From Ralstonia soli (GTDB lineage: Bacteria; Pseudomonadota; Gammaproteobacteria; Burkholderiales; Burkholderiaceae), in assembly GCF_023955655.1 (NCBI RefSeq), contig NZ_JAMXHT010000002.1:434001-498000 (forward strand): DNA of 64,000 nt, read 5' to 3'. The position numbers and the translations under genes were made by a program. Position 1 is the first letter of the stretch, and every line of letters starts with the position of its first letter. The notes beneath the pieces were generated by a model that did not search any database, was not told the DNA's origin, and saw only the letters and a list, made by a program, of their open reading frames with translations. Shown here one piece after another: positions 42,862 through 52,511 of the stretch.

Positions 42862-43524
42862 TCAGTGCGGTAATGCGTCAATCGACGCGCTCAGCCAGTG
42901 TTGCGCGCCGAGATAGAACAGACCGGACACCACGCACGCCAGCACCACCCAAGTGAGTGGTGACAAGCCAGTCCAGCGGCGTGGGGTTCCTTGCCGCACC
43001 AGCACAGTGTCGGTCATGCCGTGGTCTGCCCTGCCCAGCCGTTCGTTGACGGCGCGCATCAAGGCCGCACGCGGTTCGGCTCCGTGCAGGGCGAACTTGC
43101 CCTGAAAGCCCAGGCCCAGCACCGCGCCGAAGATGGCCAGCAGCGGCAAGACCGGTTGCGGCTCGGCCAGGCGACGTTCGATGCGTTGGATCAGCGCATT
43201 GCCAGCGTCGTGGCTATTGAAATTCCGCACCTGCAACGGCTCGCGCTCCCAGGCGTCGCGGTCGAACCCTTGCAGATACTTGAGGGCGCTTTCGTCCAGC
43301 AGTGCGCATTGGGCGTACACCGCATCGTCGATCACGTCTGCTGCGCAGCCCGCGGCAGCGAGTTCGGCGCGCAACTGGGCGATTTGCGCGTCGCAACGTT
43401 CAGCAAATGTGCCGAATGCATCCGGCTGTGCGGCGCTTGCCAGGCGCGCGACAGTGAGCGCCGTATCACGCAGCGCGAGCGGCAACAGGGTAGGGGAAGA
43501 AGAGGCAACGGTCATGGATGTCAT
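42862..43524 (-). CDS. tssL: T6SS membrane protein TssL (DotU-like)
   Basis: A 220-aa inner-membrane protein of the TssJLM complex. The cytoplasmic helical domain carries the DotU signature DDAVYAQCALLDESALK and FFGAVLGLGFQGKF-type residues (LLAIFGAVLGLGFQGKFAL). A single C-terminal helix anchors it (LSPLTWVVLACVVSGLFYLG). It lacks its own peptidoglycan-binding domain, which the next gene supplies in this system. The ATG overlaps the tssK stop by four bases (43521-43524). Confidence 0.93.
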   Translation of the reverse strand: MTSMTVASSSPTLLPLALRDTALTVARLASAAQPDAFGTFAERCDAQIAQLRAELAAAGCAADVIDDAVYAQCALLDESALKYLQGFDRDAWEREPLQVRNFNSHDAGNALIQRIERRLAEPQPVLPLLAIFGAVLGLGFQGKFALHGAEPRAALMRAVNERLGRADHGMTDTVLVRQGTPRRWTGLSPLTWVVLACVVSGLFYLGAQHWLSASIDALPH

Positions 43525-44867
43525 GCCGGCAGAACGGCATAGAGTTCAAGCGAGACATCGGGCACCGATGCCGGCACATAGAACTGGCACGCGCGCGCGT
43601 CCAGCATGCGGCTGAAGGCCGGGTGCGCGCGGTCGAGCGCGAAATACTGGTTCTCGATCCGCACGGGAATCGCCGCCGGCAGCCGCGACATGGTCTGCAA
43701 CGGAATGCCGGTGAGCGCGGAGTTGACGATCTGCTCGACCTCGTCCGGCGCGCCGGCCTTGCACAGGCGCGGGAACTGTTCGAGCAGCGCATGCGCCGGC
43801 AGGGCCGATTGCACGGAGAGGTAATAGTCCGCCCCGTCGACCAGCCGCTCGTCGTGGATCTTGCCCGTCCACACGGTGGGCTTGATGCGCTCCAGCGCAA
43901 TCGGCACGACGCGCGAAGGGACGACGGTATCGAGCAGCGCGCGGATCAGATCTTCCAGCGCTGCAAACACCGGCTCCGGCGCAGCGTGCTGATACGGCGG
44001 GATGGCCTTGAGCGTCTCGGTGGTGGAGAACGTGAGCAACGCGCCCGCGAGGCGTGCGAGCACCGCGTACAGACGCTCGGGATGCTGCTCGGGCGCGGCG
44101 CACAGGCGCGCCAGCTCCGGCCAACTGCTGTTGACGCTATGCAGCAGCCAGAACAGCGCCACATCGGCCACGGCAAAATCGGCGATCTGATCAGAACGCT
44201 CGCGCCGGCGCACGGCAAGGCTGGCGCTCTTGGCGCTGAGGATGTCCGACAAGCGCTGCATGCGCTCGGTCAAGCGCGCACTGGCAGAGAGAAACAGGCA
44301 GGGCGGCACGAAGGCGGTGTCCACTTCGAGGCGCCCCTGGGTGTTGCGCACCAGCCGCGCGATCGGGCAGGTGACGTAATCCTCGTGTGCTTCAAAGTCG
44401 AACAGCAGGGCCAGCGCATGCCGTTCCACGCTGATCTCCTCGTGGCCCTCGCCGTTGAGGTCGGGCACTTCCCGGTACTCGCGTACGAAGCGGCGTGGGC
44501 GCGCGGGCTTCTGACCGGCCTCGATGCAGTTGCCGCCTTGGGCGTCCATCAATGGCAGGCCGGCCAGCACGACGATGGCGTCAACCGACGCTGGTACATC
44601 GCCCAGGCTGCGCGCGGTTGGCAGCAGGTCAGCGGTTTGCGTATCGACCAGCGTACCGTCGGGCAGGCGCACATCCAGTGTTGTCAATTGCAGCCGATCG
44701 ATGGCCAATGCATGGGTATCGACGTCGACACGGCGCACACCCCATGGGTCTGGCCACGCCAGCCGCGCGATGCGCTCATCGGCAAAGCCGTTCCACAGGG
44801 TTTGTTGCTGGAAGTGCTGGGGCGTCATGAAAATGCCCTGTGCCCACAGCGGTCTGGTGATCTTCAT
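43521..44867 (-). CDS. tssK: T6SS baseplate protein TssK
   Basis: A 448-aa trimeric adaptor that links the baseplate to the membrane complex. The conserved N-terminus MKITRPLWAQGIFMTPQHFQQQTLW and later segments such as ARYDVPASVPDVSLELYAVLPA at the C-terminus are typical. The start ATG is taken at 44867 because the frame above it is not protein-like. It follows tssC by 117 bases, which hold two hairpins, and precedes tssL with overlapping codons. Confidence 0.93.
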   Translation of the reverse strand: MKITRPLWAQGIFMTPQHFQQQTLWNGFADERIARLAWPDPWGVRRVDVDTHALAIDRLQLTTLDVRLPDGTLVDTQTADLLPTARSLGDVPASVDAIVVLAGLPLMDAQGGNCIEAGQKPARPRRFVREYREVPDLNGEGHEEISVERHALALLFDFEAHEDYVTCPIARLVRNTQGRLEVDTAFVPPCLFLSASARLTERMQRLSDILSAKSASLAVRRRERSDQIADFAVADVALFWLLHSVNSSWPELARLCAAPEQHPERLYAVLARLAGALLTFSTTETLKAIPPYQHAAPEPVFAALEDLIRALLDTVVPSRVVPIALERIKPTVWTGKIHDERLVDGADYYLSVQSALPAHALLEQFPRLCKAGAPDEVEQIVNSALTGIPLQTMSRLPAAIPVRIENQYFALDRAHPAFSRMLDARACQFYVPASVPDVSLELYAVLPA

Positions 44868-44886
44868 TGTGATGATGGAGCGTGCG

Positions 44887-44949
44887 AGCGGGTGCGAGCC
44901 CGCTTCGCATGAATACCGCCGCGCGGCGCCTGGACTGGCACCGCGCGGC
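44887..44949 (-). other. Two hairpins between tssC and tssK
   Basis: AGCGGG/CCCGCT (44887-44892 and 44899-44904) and GCCGCGCGG/CCGCGCGGC (44918-44926 and 44941-44949) are perfect inverted repeats in the 117-base gap after tssC. Without T-runs they are unlikely to be full terminators. They may stabilise the tssB-tssC part of the message, since sheath proteins are needed in large amounts. Confidence 0.4.
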
Positions 44950-44984
44950 ACAACTGCGACAGATTGGAAGCGTGGCCGGCTGGC

Positions 44985-46532
44985 TTAGCTCTTCGCCTTC
45001 GGCATCTGCGAGACGAGCGACAGGTTGATGTCCATGCCTTCGATCTGGAAGTGCGGCACGATGAACAGTTTCACGCGGAAGAAGCCCGGGTTGTCTTCGA
45101 TGTCTTCCACGATCACCTTGGCTTCGCGCAGCGGGTGCGAGGCTTGCAGATCGTCGCCCGGGTCCGTCATCTCGGTCACCAGCGTCTTGATCCACGTGTT
45201 CAGCTCCAGCTCAAGCACGCGGCGGTCCTTGGTGGTGCCGATGTTTTCGCGCTGGATCAGCTTGAGGTAATGCGCGATGCGCGAGAGCAGGAAGATGTAC
45301 GGCAGGCGTGCGTTGACGCGGCTGTTGGCGGTCGCTTCCTTGGTGTCATACAGCGTGGGCTTCTGCGCCGAGTTGGCCGAGAAGAAGCACGCGAAGTCGT
45401 GGTTCTTGTAGTAAGACAGCGGGATGAAACCCAGGTTGGCGAACTCGAACTCGCGCGTTTCCGGAATCAGCACCTCGGTCGGGATCTTCGCCTGATTGCC
45501 GGTGCCCAGGTCATACAGGTGGATCGGCAGGTCTTCCACCAGGCCACCCGCTTGCGGGCCGCGAATCTGTACGCACCAGCCGTTCTTGATGAAGCTCTGC
45601 ACCATGTTGGCGGCAAAGGCGAACGCGGCATTGGCCCACAGATAGCGGCTGTGGTCCGGCCCCTTGACGGCTTCCGTGTAGTTGAACGCGCGCACCGGCA
45701 CCGTTTCCGGGCCATAAGGCAGACGCGCCAGGAAGCGCGGCATCGTCAGGCCGATGTAGCGCGCGTCGTCCGAATCGCGGAAGCTCTTCCACTTCAGGTA
45801 TTCCGCGCGGTCGAAGTAGTTGCCGATGTCGCGAATGGCGGCCACTTCTTCCATCGACTCCTTGCCGAAGAACTGCGGCGACACCGCGCCAACAAACGGC
45901 ATATGGGCCGCAGCCGACACCTTTGAGATATTGCGCAGCAGCGCGATGTCTTGCGGGCCGCGGTCGAATTCGTAGTTGGAGATCAGCGCGCCGATGGGCT
46001 CACCGCCCGGCGTGTCGTACTCCTGAATGTAGGTGTGCAGGTACAGACCGCTCTGGATGACTTCCGGTGTGTCTTCAAAGTCCTGGCGCAGCGCATCCTT
46101 CGACACGTCCAGCAGCTCGATCTTGACGTTCTTGCGGAAGTCCGTGCGGTCGACCAGGAACTTCAGGCCGCGCCAAGCCGATTCAATCTGCTGGAACTGG
46201 GCGTCGTGCATGATCGCATCGAGCTGACGGCTGATCTGCTGGTCCAGCTTCTCGATGTGGAAGTCGAGCAGGCTCTTGTCCAGACGGTCCACCTGCTGCG
46301 ACGACTCCTGAATCATCTTCAGGAACACGTTCATCGCCTGTGCAACGCGCTCGTCCAGCGACGATTCCGACAACGCATCCGCGCTCTGGAACGATTCGAA
46401 CGGACGCGTGGCCGTGACCGGCGTCAGGTTGATTTTCTCGCAGAGGGCCTCGTAGACGCTCTTGCCGGGTGCATCCAGCACCACCGTTTCCGCTGCACCA
46501 GATTCGAATTGGCTGTTTTCTTGTTTTGCCAT
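44985..46532 (-). CDS. tssC: T6SS sheath large subunit TssC
   Basis: A 515-aa contractile-sheath subunit. The family pattern is clear: ESAWRGLKFLVDRTDFRKNVKIELLDVSKD, GEPIGALISNYEFDRGPQDIALLRNISKVSAAAHMPFV, MPRFLARLPYG and the C-terminal FRVKLFIVPHFQIEGMDINLSLVSQMP. It intertwines with TssB to form the sheath that ClpV later takes apart. It sits 27 bases downstream of tssB in the same operon. Confidence 0.97.
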   Translation of the reverse strand: MAKQENSQFESGAAETVVLDAPGKSVYEALCEKINLTPVTATRPFESFQSADALSESSLDERVAQAMNVFLKMIQESSQQVDRLDKSLLDFHIEKLDQQISRQLDAIMHDAQFQQIESAWRGLKFLVDRTDFRKNVKIELLDVSKDALRQDFEDTPEVIQSGLYLHTYIQEYDTPGGEPIGALISNYEFDRGPQDIALLRNISKVSAAAHMPFVGAVSPQFFGKESMEEVAAIRDIGNYFDRAEYLKWKSFRDSDDARYIGLTMPRFLARLPYGPETVPVRAFNYTEAVKGPDHSRYLWANAAFAFAANMVQSFIKNGWCVQIRGPQAGGLVEDLPIHLYDLGTGNQAKIPTEVLIPETREFEFANLGFIPLSYYKNHDFACFFSANSAQKPTLYDTKEATANSRVNARLPYIFLLSRIAHYLKLIQRENIGTTKDRRVLELELNTWIKTLVTEMTDPGDDLQASHPLREAKVIVEDIEDNPGFFRVKLFIVPHFQIEGMDINLSLVSQMPKAKS

Positions 46533-46559
46533 GTTTGATTTACCTCAAGAACAGCGGAT

Positions 46560-47078
46560 TTATTGGAGATTGTTAGAAACTGACGGCGTGTTTTCACCGA
46601 TTTTTTGCAAATCGGCACGCAAACGATCGGACAACGTCGGGTCTTTCAGGATTTTTTCCAATTCGCGACGGAATGTAGCGTTATCCAACAGATTGGATTT
46701 CAAATCGCGCAGCAGATTGCGTGCGGCCATCAGTGCGCGCAGTTCCGGCACCTTGCCTGCCACGACGTCGGGCTTGAAGTCGTCCATCGACTTGAAGTCC
46801 AGGTCGATCGGCAGCTCGGAGCCGTCGCCCGCCAGGGTGTTCTCGACCGCCAGCTTCGCCTTGGGGTTGAGCTCCGCCAGCACCGAGTTGAAGTTGTTCT
46901 TGTCGATCGAAACCTTGGTGCGTTCGGCCAGGGGCGCGGTGCTCTGGCCGTTGCTGTAGTCGCCCATCACCAAGAGCTTGAGCGGCAGCTCAACCTTTTT
47001 CTGCGCCCCACCTGTGTGAAGGTCCAGCTTGATGTTGACGCGTGCCTTTGGCACCTCGTTCTGGAAGCTCTCGGCCAT
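46560..47078 (-). CDS. tssB: T6SS sheath small subunit TssB
   Basis: A 172-aa small sheath subunit, the first gene of the minus-strand T6SS arm. Conserved parts are ARVNIKLDLHTGGAQKKVELPLKLLVMGDYS, the loop RTKVSIDKNNFNSVLAELNPKAKLAVENTL and the helical region FKSMDDFKPDVVAGKVPELRALMAARNLL. ClpV-recognition usually depends on the N-terminal helix of TssC rather than this protein. Divergent from vgrG across a 209-base promoter region. Confidence 0.96.
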   Translation of the reverse strand: MAESFQNEVPKARVNIKLDLHTGGAQKKVELPLKLLVMGDYSNGQSTAPLAERTKVSIDKNNFNSVLAELNPKAKLAVENTLAGDGSELPIDLDFKSMDDFKPDVVAGKVPELRALMAARNLLRDLKSNLLDNATFRRELEKILKDPTLSDRLRADLQKIGENTPSVSNNLQ

Positions 47079-47287
47079 GTTCTATCTCGCTTAGATCAGA
47101 GTTAAAAAATACTAATCAACTGTATTTTTATACAGATATCACGCCGCCAAATCAGGCGTAAATCAGACGCTTGTCAAATTATGTGACTTTAGAATTGTTG
47201 ATCGATTGCTGTTCACCTAACGAGAAAACTTGTTTATCGTCCGCTCCCAAACGCAAATGCGTGAGTCGGGAAAAAGGGTGAAAAACA
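47079..47287. promoter_or_regulatory. Divergent promoter region of the two T6SS operons
   Basis: A strikingly AT-rich 209 bases between tssB and vgrG. It holds the hairpin-like dyad CTGTAT-TTTT-ATACAG (47120-47135), a tandem repeat AAATCAGGCGT AAATCAGACGC (about 47150-47171), and TTGTCA (47171-47176), whose reverse reads TGACAA near a possible tssB -35. Exact promoters cannot be fixed by eye. I saw no convincing sigma-54 site. Confidence 0.5.
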
Positions 47288-49762
47288 ATGACGAATTGGC
47301 AGGCGGATCCAACGGCAATCAGCACGCGCACTGCAGCGCAAATCCTGACCGGACGCCAGCCGTATCACCTCGATGTGCAAGGGCCCGCCAATGGCATCGC
47401 GCTATCCGTTGTCTCGTTCGAGGCGGTGGAGCGCATGGGCGAGCCCTACCGCATCAGCATTGAGCTCACCCACCCCGCTGACCTGCAACGTTCCGACTAC
47501 CTCGGCCACGACGCCACGTTCACCATCGACGCGGCGGATGGCGCTGAACCGCGCACCTTCTGCGGCTGCATCACGCGCTTTTCCAAGCTCAAGACCACGG
47601 CGGATTTCAGCAGCTATCGCATCGTCGTCGAGGCGCACATCGCCCGTCTGCGGCTCACGCGCACCAGCCGCATTTACCAGCACCAGAGTGCGCCGCAGAT
47701 CATCGATGCCATCCTGCGCCGGCACGGCTTCAAGGGGCACCAGTTCCAGTTCAAGCTTCGCCGCGAGTATCCGCAGCACGCCTTCCGCTTTCAGCACCAA
47801 CTGGCTGACTGGCCGTACATCCGCGTGCTGATGGAGCAGGAGGGCATCTACAGCTACTTCCAGGCCGGCAAGCACGGCGACGTGCTTGTGTTCGCCGATG
47901 ACGTCGACCACTACGAATATCAGCCCGAACTCAACGTCCCGTACCGCGAAACGGCGGGGTTGGAGGCGGGTATCGAAGCCATCTTCGCCCTGCAAACGCA
48001 CACCGAGACGGTGCCTGAATCGTTTCTGGTGGCTGACTACAACCCCGCCCAGGCATGGGAGCGCATCAAGGCCGACGCCAACATCGCGCGCAAGGACACG
48101 ACGACTTTCGGGCAGCCCTACATCTACGGCACACATCACCTCGATCAGGACGGTGCCAAGTGGGAAGCGCAACTGCGCCACGAAGCCGCCATCGCCCGGC
48201 AAGTGGTGTACGAGGGGCAGGGCAACGTGCTGGAACTGCGCCCCGGGCGCGTGCTGCACCTGGATGTGGACCAGCCCGACGCGCAAAACGGTCAGGTGGT
48301 GATTGAAGTCACCCACAGCGGCGCGCGCGACGTGGCCTACTGCAACACGTATCGGGCCATTCCGGCCGACCGGCGTTTTCGCTTACCGGTGGAAGAGCGC
48401 GCCTGGCCGAAGATCAACGGTACGCTGAGCGCGCGCGTGACTTCGCCCGGCCAGTACAAATACGCCTACCTCACGCAGCAAGGGCACTACGTCGTGCGCT
48501 TCGATTGCGATTTCGACGAATGGAACCCCGGCGGCGAGAGCGTGCCGCTGCGGCTGGCCAAGCCGTTTGCGGGTGGGCTGCAAACGGGTTTCCACTTTCC
48601 CGCGCTGGATGGCACCGAGGCGGTGATCGCCTTCCGCGACGGCAACCCCAACAAGCCGTACATCAGCCAGTTCCACCACAACAGCCAGCAGACAGACCTG
48701 ATCACGAATCAGGACCGCTGGCTGTCACGCAACGTCATCCGCACGCAAAGCGACAACAAGTTGCAGATGGAGGACTGGGCAGGGGAGGAGCACGTCAAGC
48801 TATCGACTGAGCATTCGGGGAAGAGTCAGCTCACGCTGGGGCACATGGTCAATGGGCGGCGGGAGAAGCGGGGGGAGGGGTTTGAGCTGCGGACGTCGGG
48901 CTGGGGGGCGATTCGGGGTGGCAAAGGTCTGTTCATCTCCGCTGACGATCGGCCCGGGGCTAGTGGTACGCAGCTCGACATGGAGCGAGCCCACAGCTTG
49001 CTGCAACAGGCACTGCAAATCAGCGAATCACTAGCCGAGGCAGCCAATGCAGCTCAGGCCGTTGCTGCCGACTACGCCCGTCAAAAATCGCTTCTGAATG
49101 ACACGCTCGATCAACTCAAGCGTGCAGGCATGCTTGCCAGCGCCCCGTCAGGAATGGCCTTGGTCTCCGGCGCCGACCTGCAATTGACCGCCAATGACAA
49201 CCTGATCGCTACGGCGGGTGGCAATGCCGACGTGAGCGTGCTTAAGCGCTTCACTGTCGCGGCGGGTGAGTGCATCGGTATGCTCGCGCAAAAGCTCGGC
49301 ATCAAGCTTGTCGCCGCCAAAGGCAAGGTCGAGATTCAGGCGCAGCGAGATGAGGTGCGCTTGCTTGCAGATCAGAACGTGACTGTCACTAGCGCCAATG
49401 GGCGCGTTGTCATCGAGGCCAAGGAGGAGCTGCTGCTTAAATGCGGTGGCTCATATCTGCGCATGTCGGCTACCGGTATCGAGGACGGTACTCGTGGTGA
49501 GCGCACGATCAAGTCCAATGGGTTCGGCCGGCAGGGGCCAGCCTCGCTGGGCCAGGAGATGAATACCTGGAAGGATGCCAAGTTTGACGAACAGTTTGTC
49601 CTGCGGTGGCCATACGACGGAAAACCCATGGCTAACCGGAAATTCTCAGTGGTACGAGAGGACGGCAGCATTATTCGCGGCGTTACCGACGCAGAGGGCA
49701 AGACCGGCTTGCAGAGGAGTCTGTTCGTAGATGGTCTGCGACTACGTGTCGATCCGGAGTAG
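47288..49762 (+). CDS. vgrG: T6SS spike protein VgrG (TssI) with C-terminal extension
   Basis: An 824-aa spike protein. The gp27-like half (residues 1-390, with the QIIDAILRRHGFKGHQFQFKL segment), the gp5-like OB/beta-helix part (VRFDCDFDEWNPGGES...PALDGTEAVIAFRDGNPNKP) and a DUF2345-type region (residues about 560-720) are followed by a TTR-like tail from about 765 (DEQFVLRWPYDGKPMANRKFSV). Such tails recruit phospholipase effectors, and one is encoded 95 bases downstream. Base composition changes in the last third of the gene, suggesting recombination of the effector-specific end. Confidence 0.93.
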   Translation: MTNWQADPTAISTRTAAQILTGRQPYHLDVQGPANGIALSVVSFEAVERMGEPYRISIELTHPADLQRSDYLGHDATFTIDAADGAEPRTFCGCITRFSKLKTTADFSSYRIVVEAHIARLRLTRTSRIYQHQSAPQIIDAILRRHGFKGHQFQFKLRREYPQHAFRFQHQLADWPYIRVLMEQEGIYSYFQAGKHGDVLVFADDVDHYEYQPELNVPYRETAGLEAGIEAIFALQTHTETVPESFLVADYNPAQAWERIKADANIARKDTTTFGQPYIYGTHHLDQDGAKWEAQLRHEAAIARQVVYEGQGNVLELRPGRVLHLDVDQPDAQNGQVVIEVTHSGARDVAYCNTYRAIPADRRFRLPVEERAWPKINGTLSARVTSPGQYKYAYLTQQGHYVVRFDCDFDEWNPGGESVPLRLAKPFAGGLQTGFHFPALDGTEAVIAFRDGNPNKPYISQFHHNSQQTDLITNQDRWLSRNVIRTQSDNKLQMEDWAGEEHVKLSTEHSGKSQLTLGHMVNGRREKRGEGFELRTSGWGAIRGGKGLFISADDRPGASGTQLDMERAHSLLQQALQISESLAEAANAAQAVAADYARQKSLLNDTLDQLKRAGMLASAPSGMALVSGADLQLTANDNLIATAGGNADVSVLKRFTVAAGECIGMLAQKLGIKLVAAKGKVEIQAQRDEVRLLADQNVTVTSANGRVVIEAKEELLLKCGGSYLRMSATGIEDGTRGERTIKSNGFGRQGPASLGQEMNTWKDAKFDEQFVLRWPYDGKPMANRKFSVVREDGSIIRGVTDAEGKTGLQRSLFVDGLRLRVDPE

Positions 49763-49857
49763 GACGCACAGACATTCAAGCGCCAACGTCGGCAGTTTTC
49801 AGGCCAACGTCAACGAATCAAACCAGAACCAGATCAAGCGAACCGGAGCACGCCCAG

Positions 49858-51432
49858 ATGGCAACCGAAGAACGCATTCTTCCTCATACCATCGCCAAGG
49901 ATGGCGCGGTGGAGTTTCATTCCGTCACGTCTCCATCGGATGACAGCATTGCGGTGTGTCATGTGCCGCCGGATCGCGTCATTCCGGTCATCTTTGTGCC
50001 GGGGGTGATGGGGAGCAATCTGAAAAACAAAGAGACGAACAAAGAGGTCTGGGTTGTCAACAGCGAGGCGGGAATGGGTTCGTGGCTCTTCAAAAAAGCG
50101 CCGCAACGCAAGGAGTTGCTCGACCCCAAGAAAACAACGGTATTCGACGGCGGCAAACTTCCTGAAGGCACGTCCCTGACTGATGCCGAAAAGAGGAGGC
50201 GGGGGTGGGGCACAGTGGCGAGGACTAGCTATGGCGACTGGTTGGTCTGGCTGCAAAATGCCCTGAATGACTGCACGGCTGGCACTGAGTATGGCCGCAA
50301 GGGTGTGCGAAAGAGCTTGACTGAGAAACCAGTTGCTCCAGGACAGACGCCGCTGACAGACCAAGAGGTGGCTCTGTCATACCGGTATGAGTTGCCGGTT
50401 CACGCAGTTGGCTACAACTGGCTGCAATCAAACGCCGATTCTGCTCAGCATCTGGCGAACGAAATCGATCGGATCATGGCGAGCTACCGCAATGCCGGCC
50501 GCCGCTGCGAGAGGGTGATTGTCGTCACCCACTCCATGGGCGGGCTGGTAGCCCGACATTGCTCCGAGGTGCGCGGATACCGCGAGAAAATCCTCGGCAT
50601 CCTCCACAGCGTGATGCCCACCACGGGTTCCGCTACGGCGTACAGTCGCGTCAAGGCTGGTTGGGAAGGCTCAGGCCTTGCACGTAAAGTGCTGGGCGAA
50701 AACGCCAATGAGATCACGGCGGTCTTTGGGCAGTCGGCCGGGCCATTGCAACTGCTGCCAAGCACAGAGTATGGCGACGGCTGGCTGCAGATTCAGAGCG
50801 CGGAGGGTCAGTTCGTGCACTTGCCGCAAAAAGGCGATCCGTACACGGAAATCTATACCCAACGCGGGAAATGGTGGGGGTTGATTGACGACTCCTTGCT
50901 CAATCCGCTGGACAAGACCAAGCGACAGATTGAGCAGGATTGGAAAAGCTATGTGGAGTTAATCAATCTGGAGGTCCGCAAGTTTCATGACGCTATCAGT
51001 CGCCGCTATCACCCGCAAACCTATGCCTTCTACGGTGACGACACCAAGCACAAGACTTGGGGGGATGTAATTTGGGCGCGCACGCTTAGGCCACACCTTC
51101 GTAATGCGCAGCCCAAGCCGGTTGTTGCACCGCTGGACCTCGCTCTTGTCGATGACAACCGCGTCGGCACTCAGTTGCTGACAGAGAACCCAAAGCTTCT
51201 CGCCAGCAGTATGGAGGAGTTCACTCTGCGATCTCCCGCAGAGAATGGTGACGGTACCGTGCCCATCCGCTCTGGGCGAGCCCCGGCTCAGTACGCCAAG
51301 GCGTGCGTCGCATTCACCGGCGTGGATCATGAGGGTGCCTACAAGCCGACCGCTTGCCGTCATTTCGCACTGTGGGCCGTGGCACGCATTATTGGCAATG
51401 TCAAGGGCACCCCCATGGAGTACACCCGATGA
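49858..51432 (+). CDS. Probable T6SS phospholipase effector (Tle4-like)
   Basis: A 524-aa alpha/beta hydrolase of the PGAP1/LCAT-like group. The oxyanion turn is PVIFVPGVMGSNL (about residue 43-55), the nucleophile elbow VTHSMGGLVAR (Ser226), the acid Asp465 in NGDGTVP and the His491 in GVDHEGAYK. Its position between a VgrG with a recruitment tail and a Tli4-like immunity lipoprotein, with an ATGA overlap to the latter, makes it an antibacterial membrane-lipid hydrolase delivered into rival cells. The Tle4 class is inferred from these partners. No signal peptide is seen, as expected for a T6SS cargo. Confidence 0.78.
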   Translation: MATEERILPHTIAKDGAVEFHSVTSPSDDSIAVCHVPPDRVIPVIFVPGVMGSNLKNKETNKEVWVVNSEAGMGSWLFKKAPQRKELLDPKKTTVFDGGKLPEGTSLTDAEKRRRGWGTVARTSYGDWLVWLQNALNDCTAGTEYGRKGVRKSLTEKPVAPGQTPLTDQEVALSYRYELPVHAVGYNWLQSNADSAQHLANEIDRIMASYRNAGRRCERVIVVTHSMGGLVARHCSEVRGYREKILGILHSVMPTTGSATAYSRVKAGWEGSGLARKVLGENANEITAVFGQSAGPLQLLPSTEYGDGWLQIQSAEGQFVHLPQKGDPYTEIYTQRGKWWGLIDDSLLNPLDKTKRQIEQDWKSYVELINLEVRKFHDAISRRYHPQTYAFYGDDTKHKTWGDVIWARTLRPHLRNAQPKPVVAPLDLALVDDNRVGTQLLTENPKLLASSMEEFTLRSPAENGDGTVPIRSGRAPAQYAKACVAFTGVDHEGAYKPTACRHFALWAVARIIGNVKGTPMEYTR

Positions 51433-52511
51433 AACGCATGACAGCTGGCTGGCTACTTTGCCTCGCATTGTTGTCCGCCTGTGGCAGCAAGGTGCCGCCG
51501 CTTACAGAACAGGAGAAGACCGTGGTCCACGAACTTACAACGAACATGCAACCCCACTGCGTGGGGCGATACTTGATCGATCTGCCCGCAAACGTGCAGG
51601 CTGTTGGTTCTGCCAAACTCAATGGGGTTGAGATTGAGTCGAAGCCTCAGCCTCAGCGCGCTTTCGAACTGGAAATGCGTCGACGTGAGGCCGAGCTGAA
51701 ATCAATGAAGAGTTTGCTCGGCTATTCACGCTTTCTATTCGACCAAGGAAAGGTGCACGGCGCGGAGCATACGCAGTATTTTGTTTCACTTGGCGATCCT
51801 GGGGCATCAAGTGACGCAAAGCGTGTGATTGAGGCCTACAAATGGGACCGAGGTTATCGGATCAGTCTGCAAATCGAGGGCGCTGATTGGACACAATCGG
51901 TGGATAAAGATCAATCCTGGGTGAAGGATATGGGCACACCCAATGACATTCCCGAGAAACTCCATCTCGCTTTCGACCTGATCGATCGCCTGCAAGGACG
52001 CGCGGAGGATGTAATTCCGACTGAACCGGGGGCTTGTTTTTTTGGAGGCTTTTTTCTAGGCAAGGCGATCTCTGAGGACGAAGTGATTACGTCGGCTTTT
52101 GCGCTACCGAGCAAGCCCGACGTCATGTTCGACTGGAAGAGCTCCATCGACCAGAGTAACGATACGCTTATCTCACGTGCCAAGACTCCTGCGGTTCAGG
52201 AACCTCTCAAAGCCGCGAACGGGCGCATTCTTCGCCTCGATTCGTTTGTTTCAAATAGTGGCATCAAGGCTGACGAGGCGTTGGCGAGTGGGCTTACCAC
52301 AAATGAAGTTCATGGACATCTGTTCTCACTGGAGGCTAACTATCGGGGCAGCATGAACGCTCCACGCATCGTGTTGGACATGACGTCTGGGTACTCGACC
52401 TTTCTAGTGGAAGGCGATGCCATCCCTAAAGCCTCGCTTTCAGATCCAGAGGCCGTGGCGCTCTGGGATGCGGTGTCACGCACGTTGCGTCCACGCCCCA
52501 ATGCATTCTGA
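51429..52511 (+). CDS. Tli4-like immunity lipoprotein
   Basis: A 360-aa lipoprotein with signal and lipobox (LLCLALLSAC, Cys19). The mature N-terminus contains HCVGRYLIDLPANVQAVGSAKLNGVEIESKP, the pattern I associate with Tli4 immunity proteins, and later strands rich in D, S and aromatic residues. It begins inside the effector stop (51429-51432) and would bind the effector in the periplasm to protect the producer from its own phospholipase. Two T-runs (52037-52043 and 52050-52055) occur in the middle of the gene. Confidence 0.75.
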   Translation: MKRMTAGWLLCLALLSACGSKVPPLTEQEKTVVHELTTNMQPHCVGRYLIDLPANVQAVGSAKLNGVEIESKPQPQRAFELEMRRREAELKSMKSLLGYSRFLFDQGKVHGAEHTQYFVSLGDPGASSDAKRVIEAYKWDRGYRISLQIEGADWTQSVDKDQSWVKDMGTPNDIPEKLHLAFDLIDRLQGRAEDVIPTEPGACFFGGFFLGKAISEDEVITSAFALPSKPDVMFDWKSSIDQSNDTLISRAKTPAVQEPLKAANGRILRLDSFVSNSGIKADEALASGLTTNEVHGHLFSLEANYRGSMNAPRIVLDMTSGYSTFLVEGDAIPKASLSDPEAVALWDAVSRTLRPRPNAF

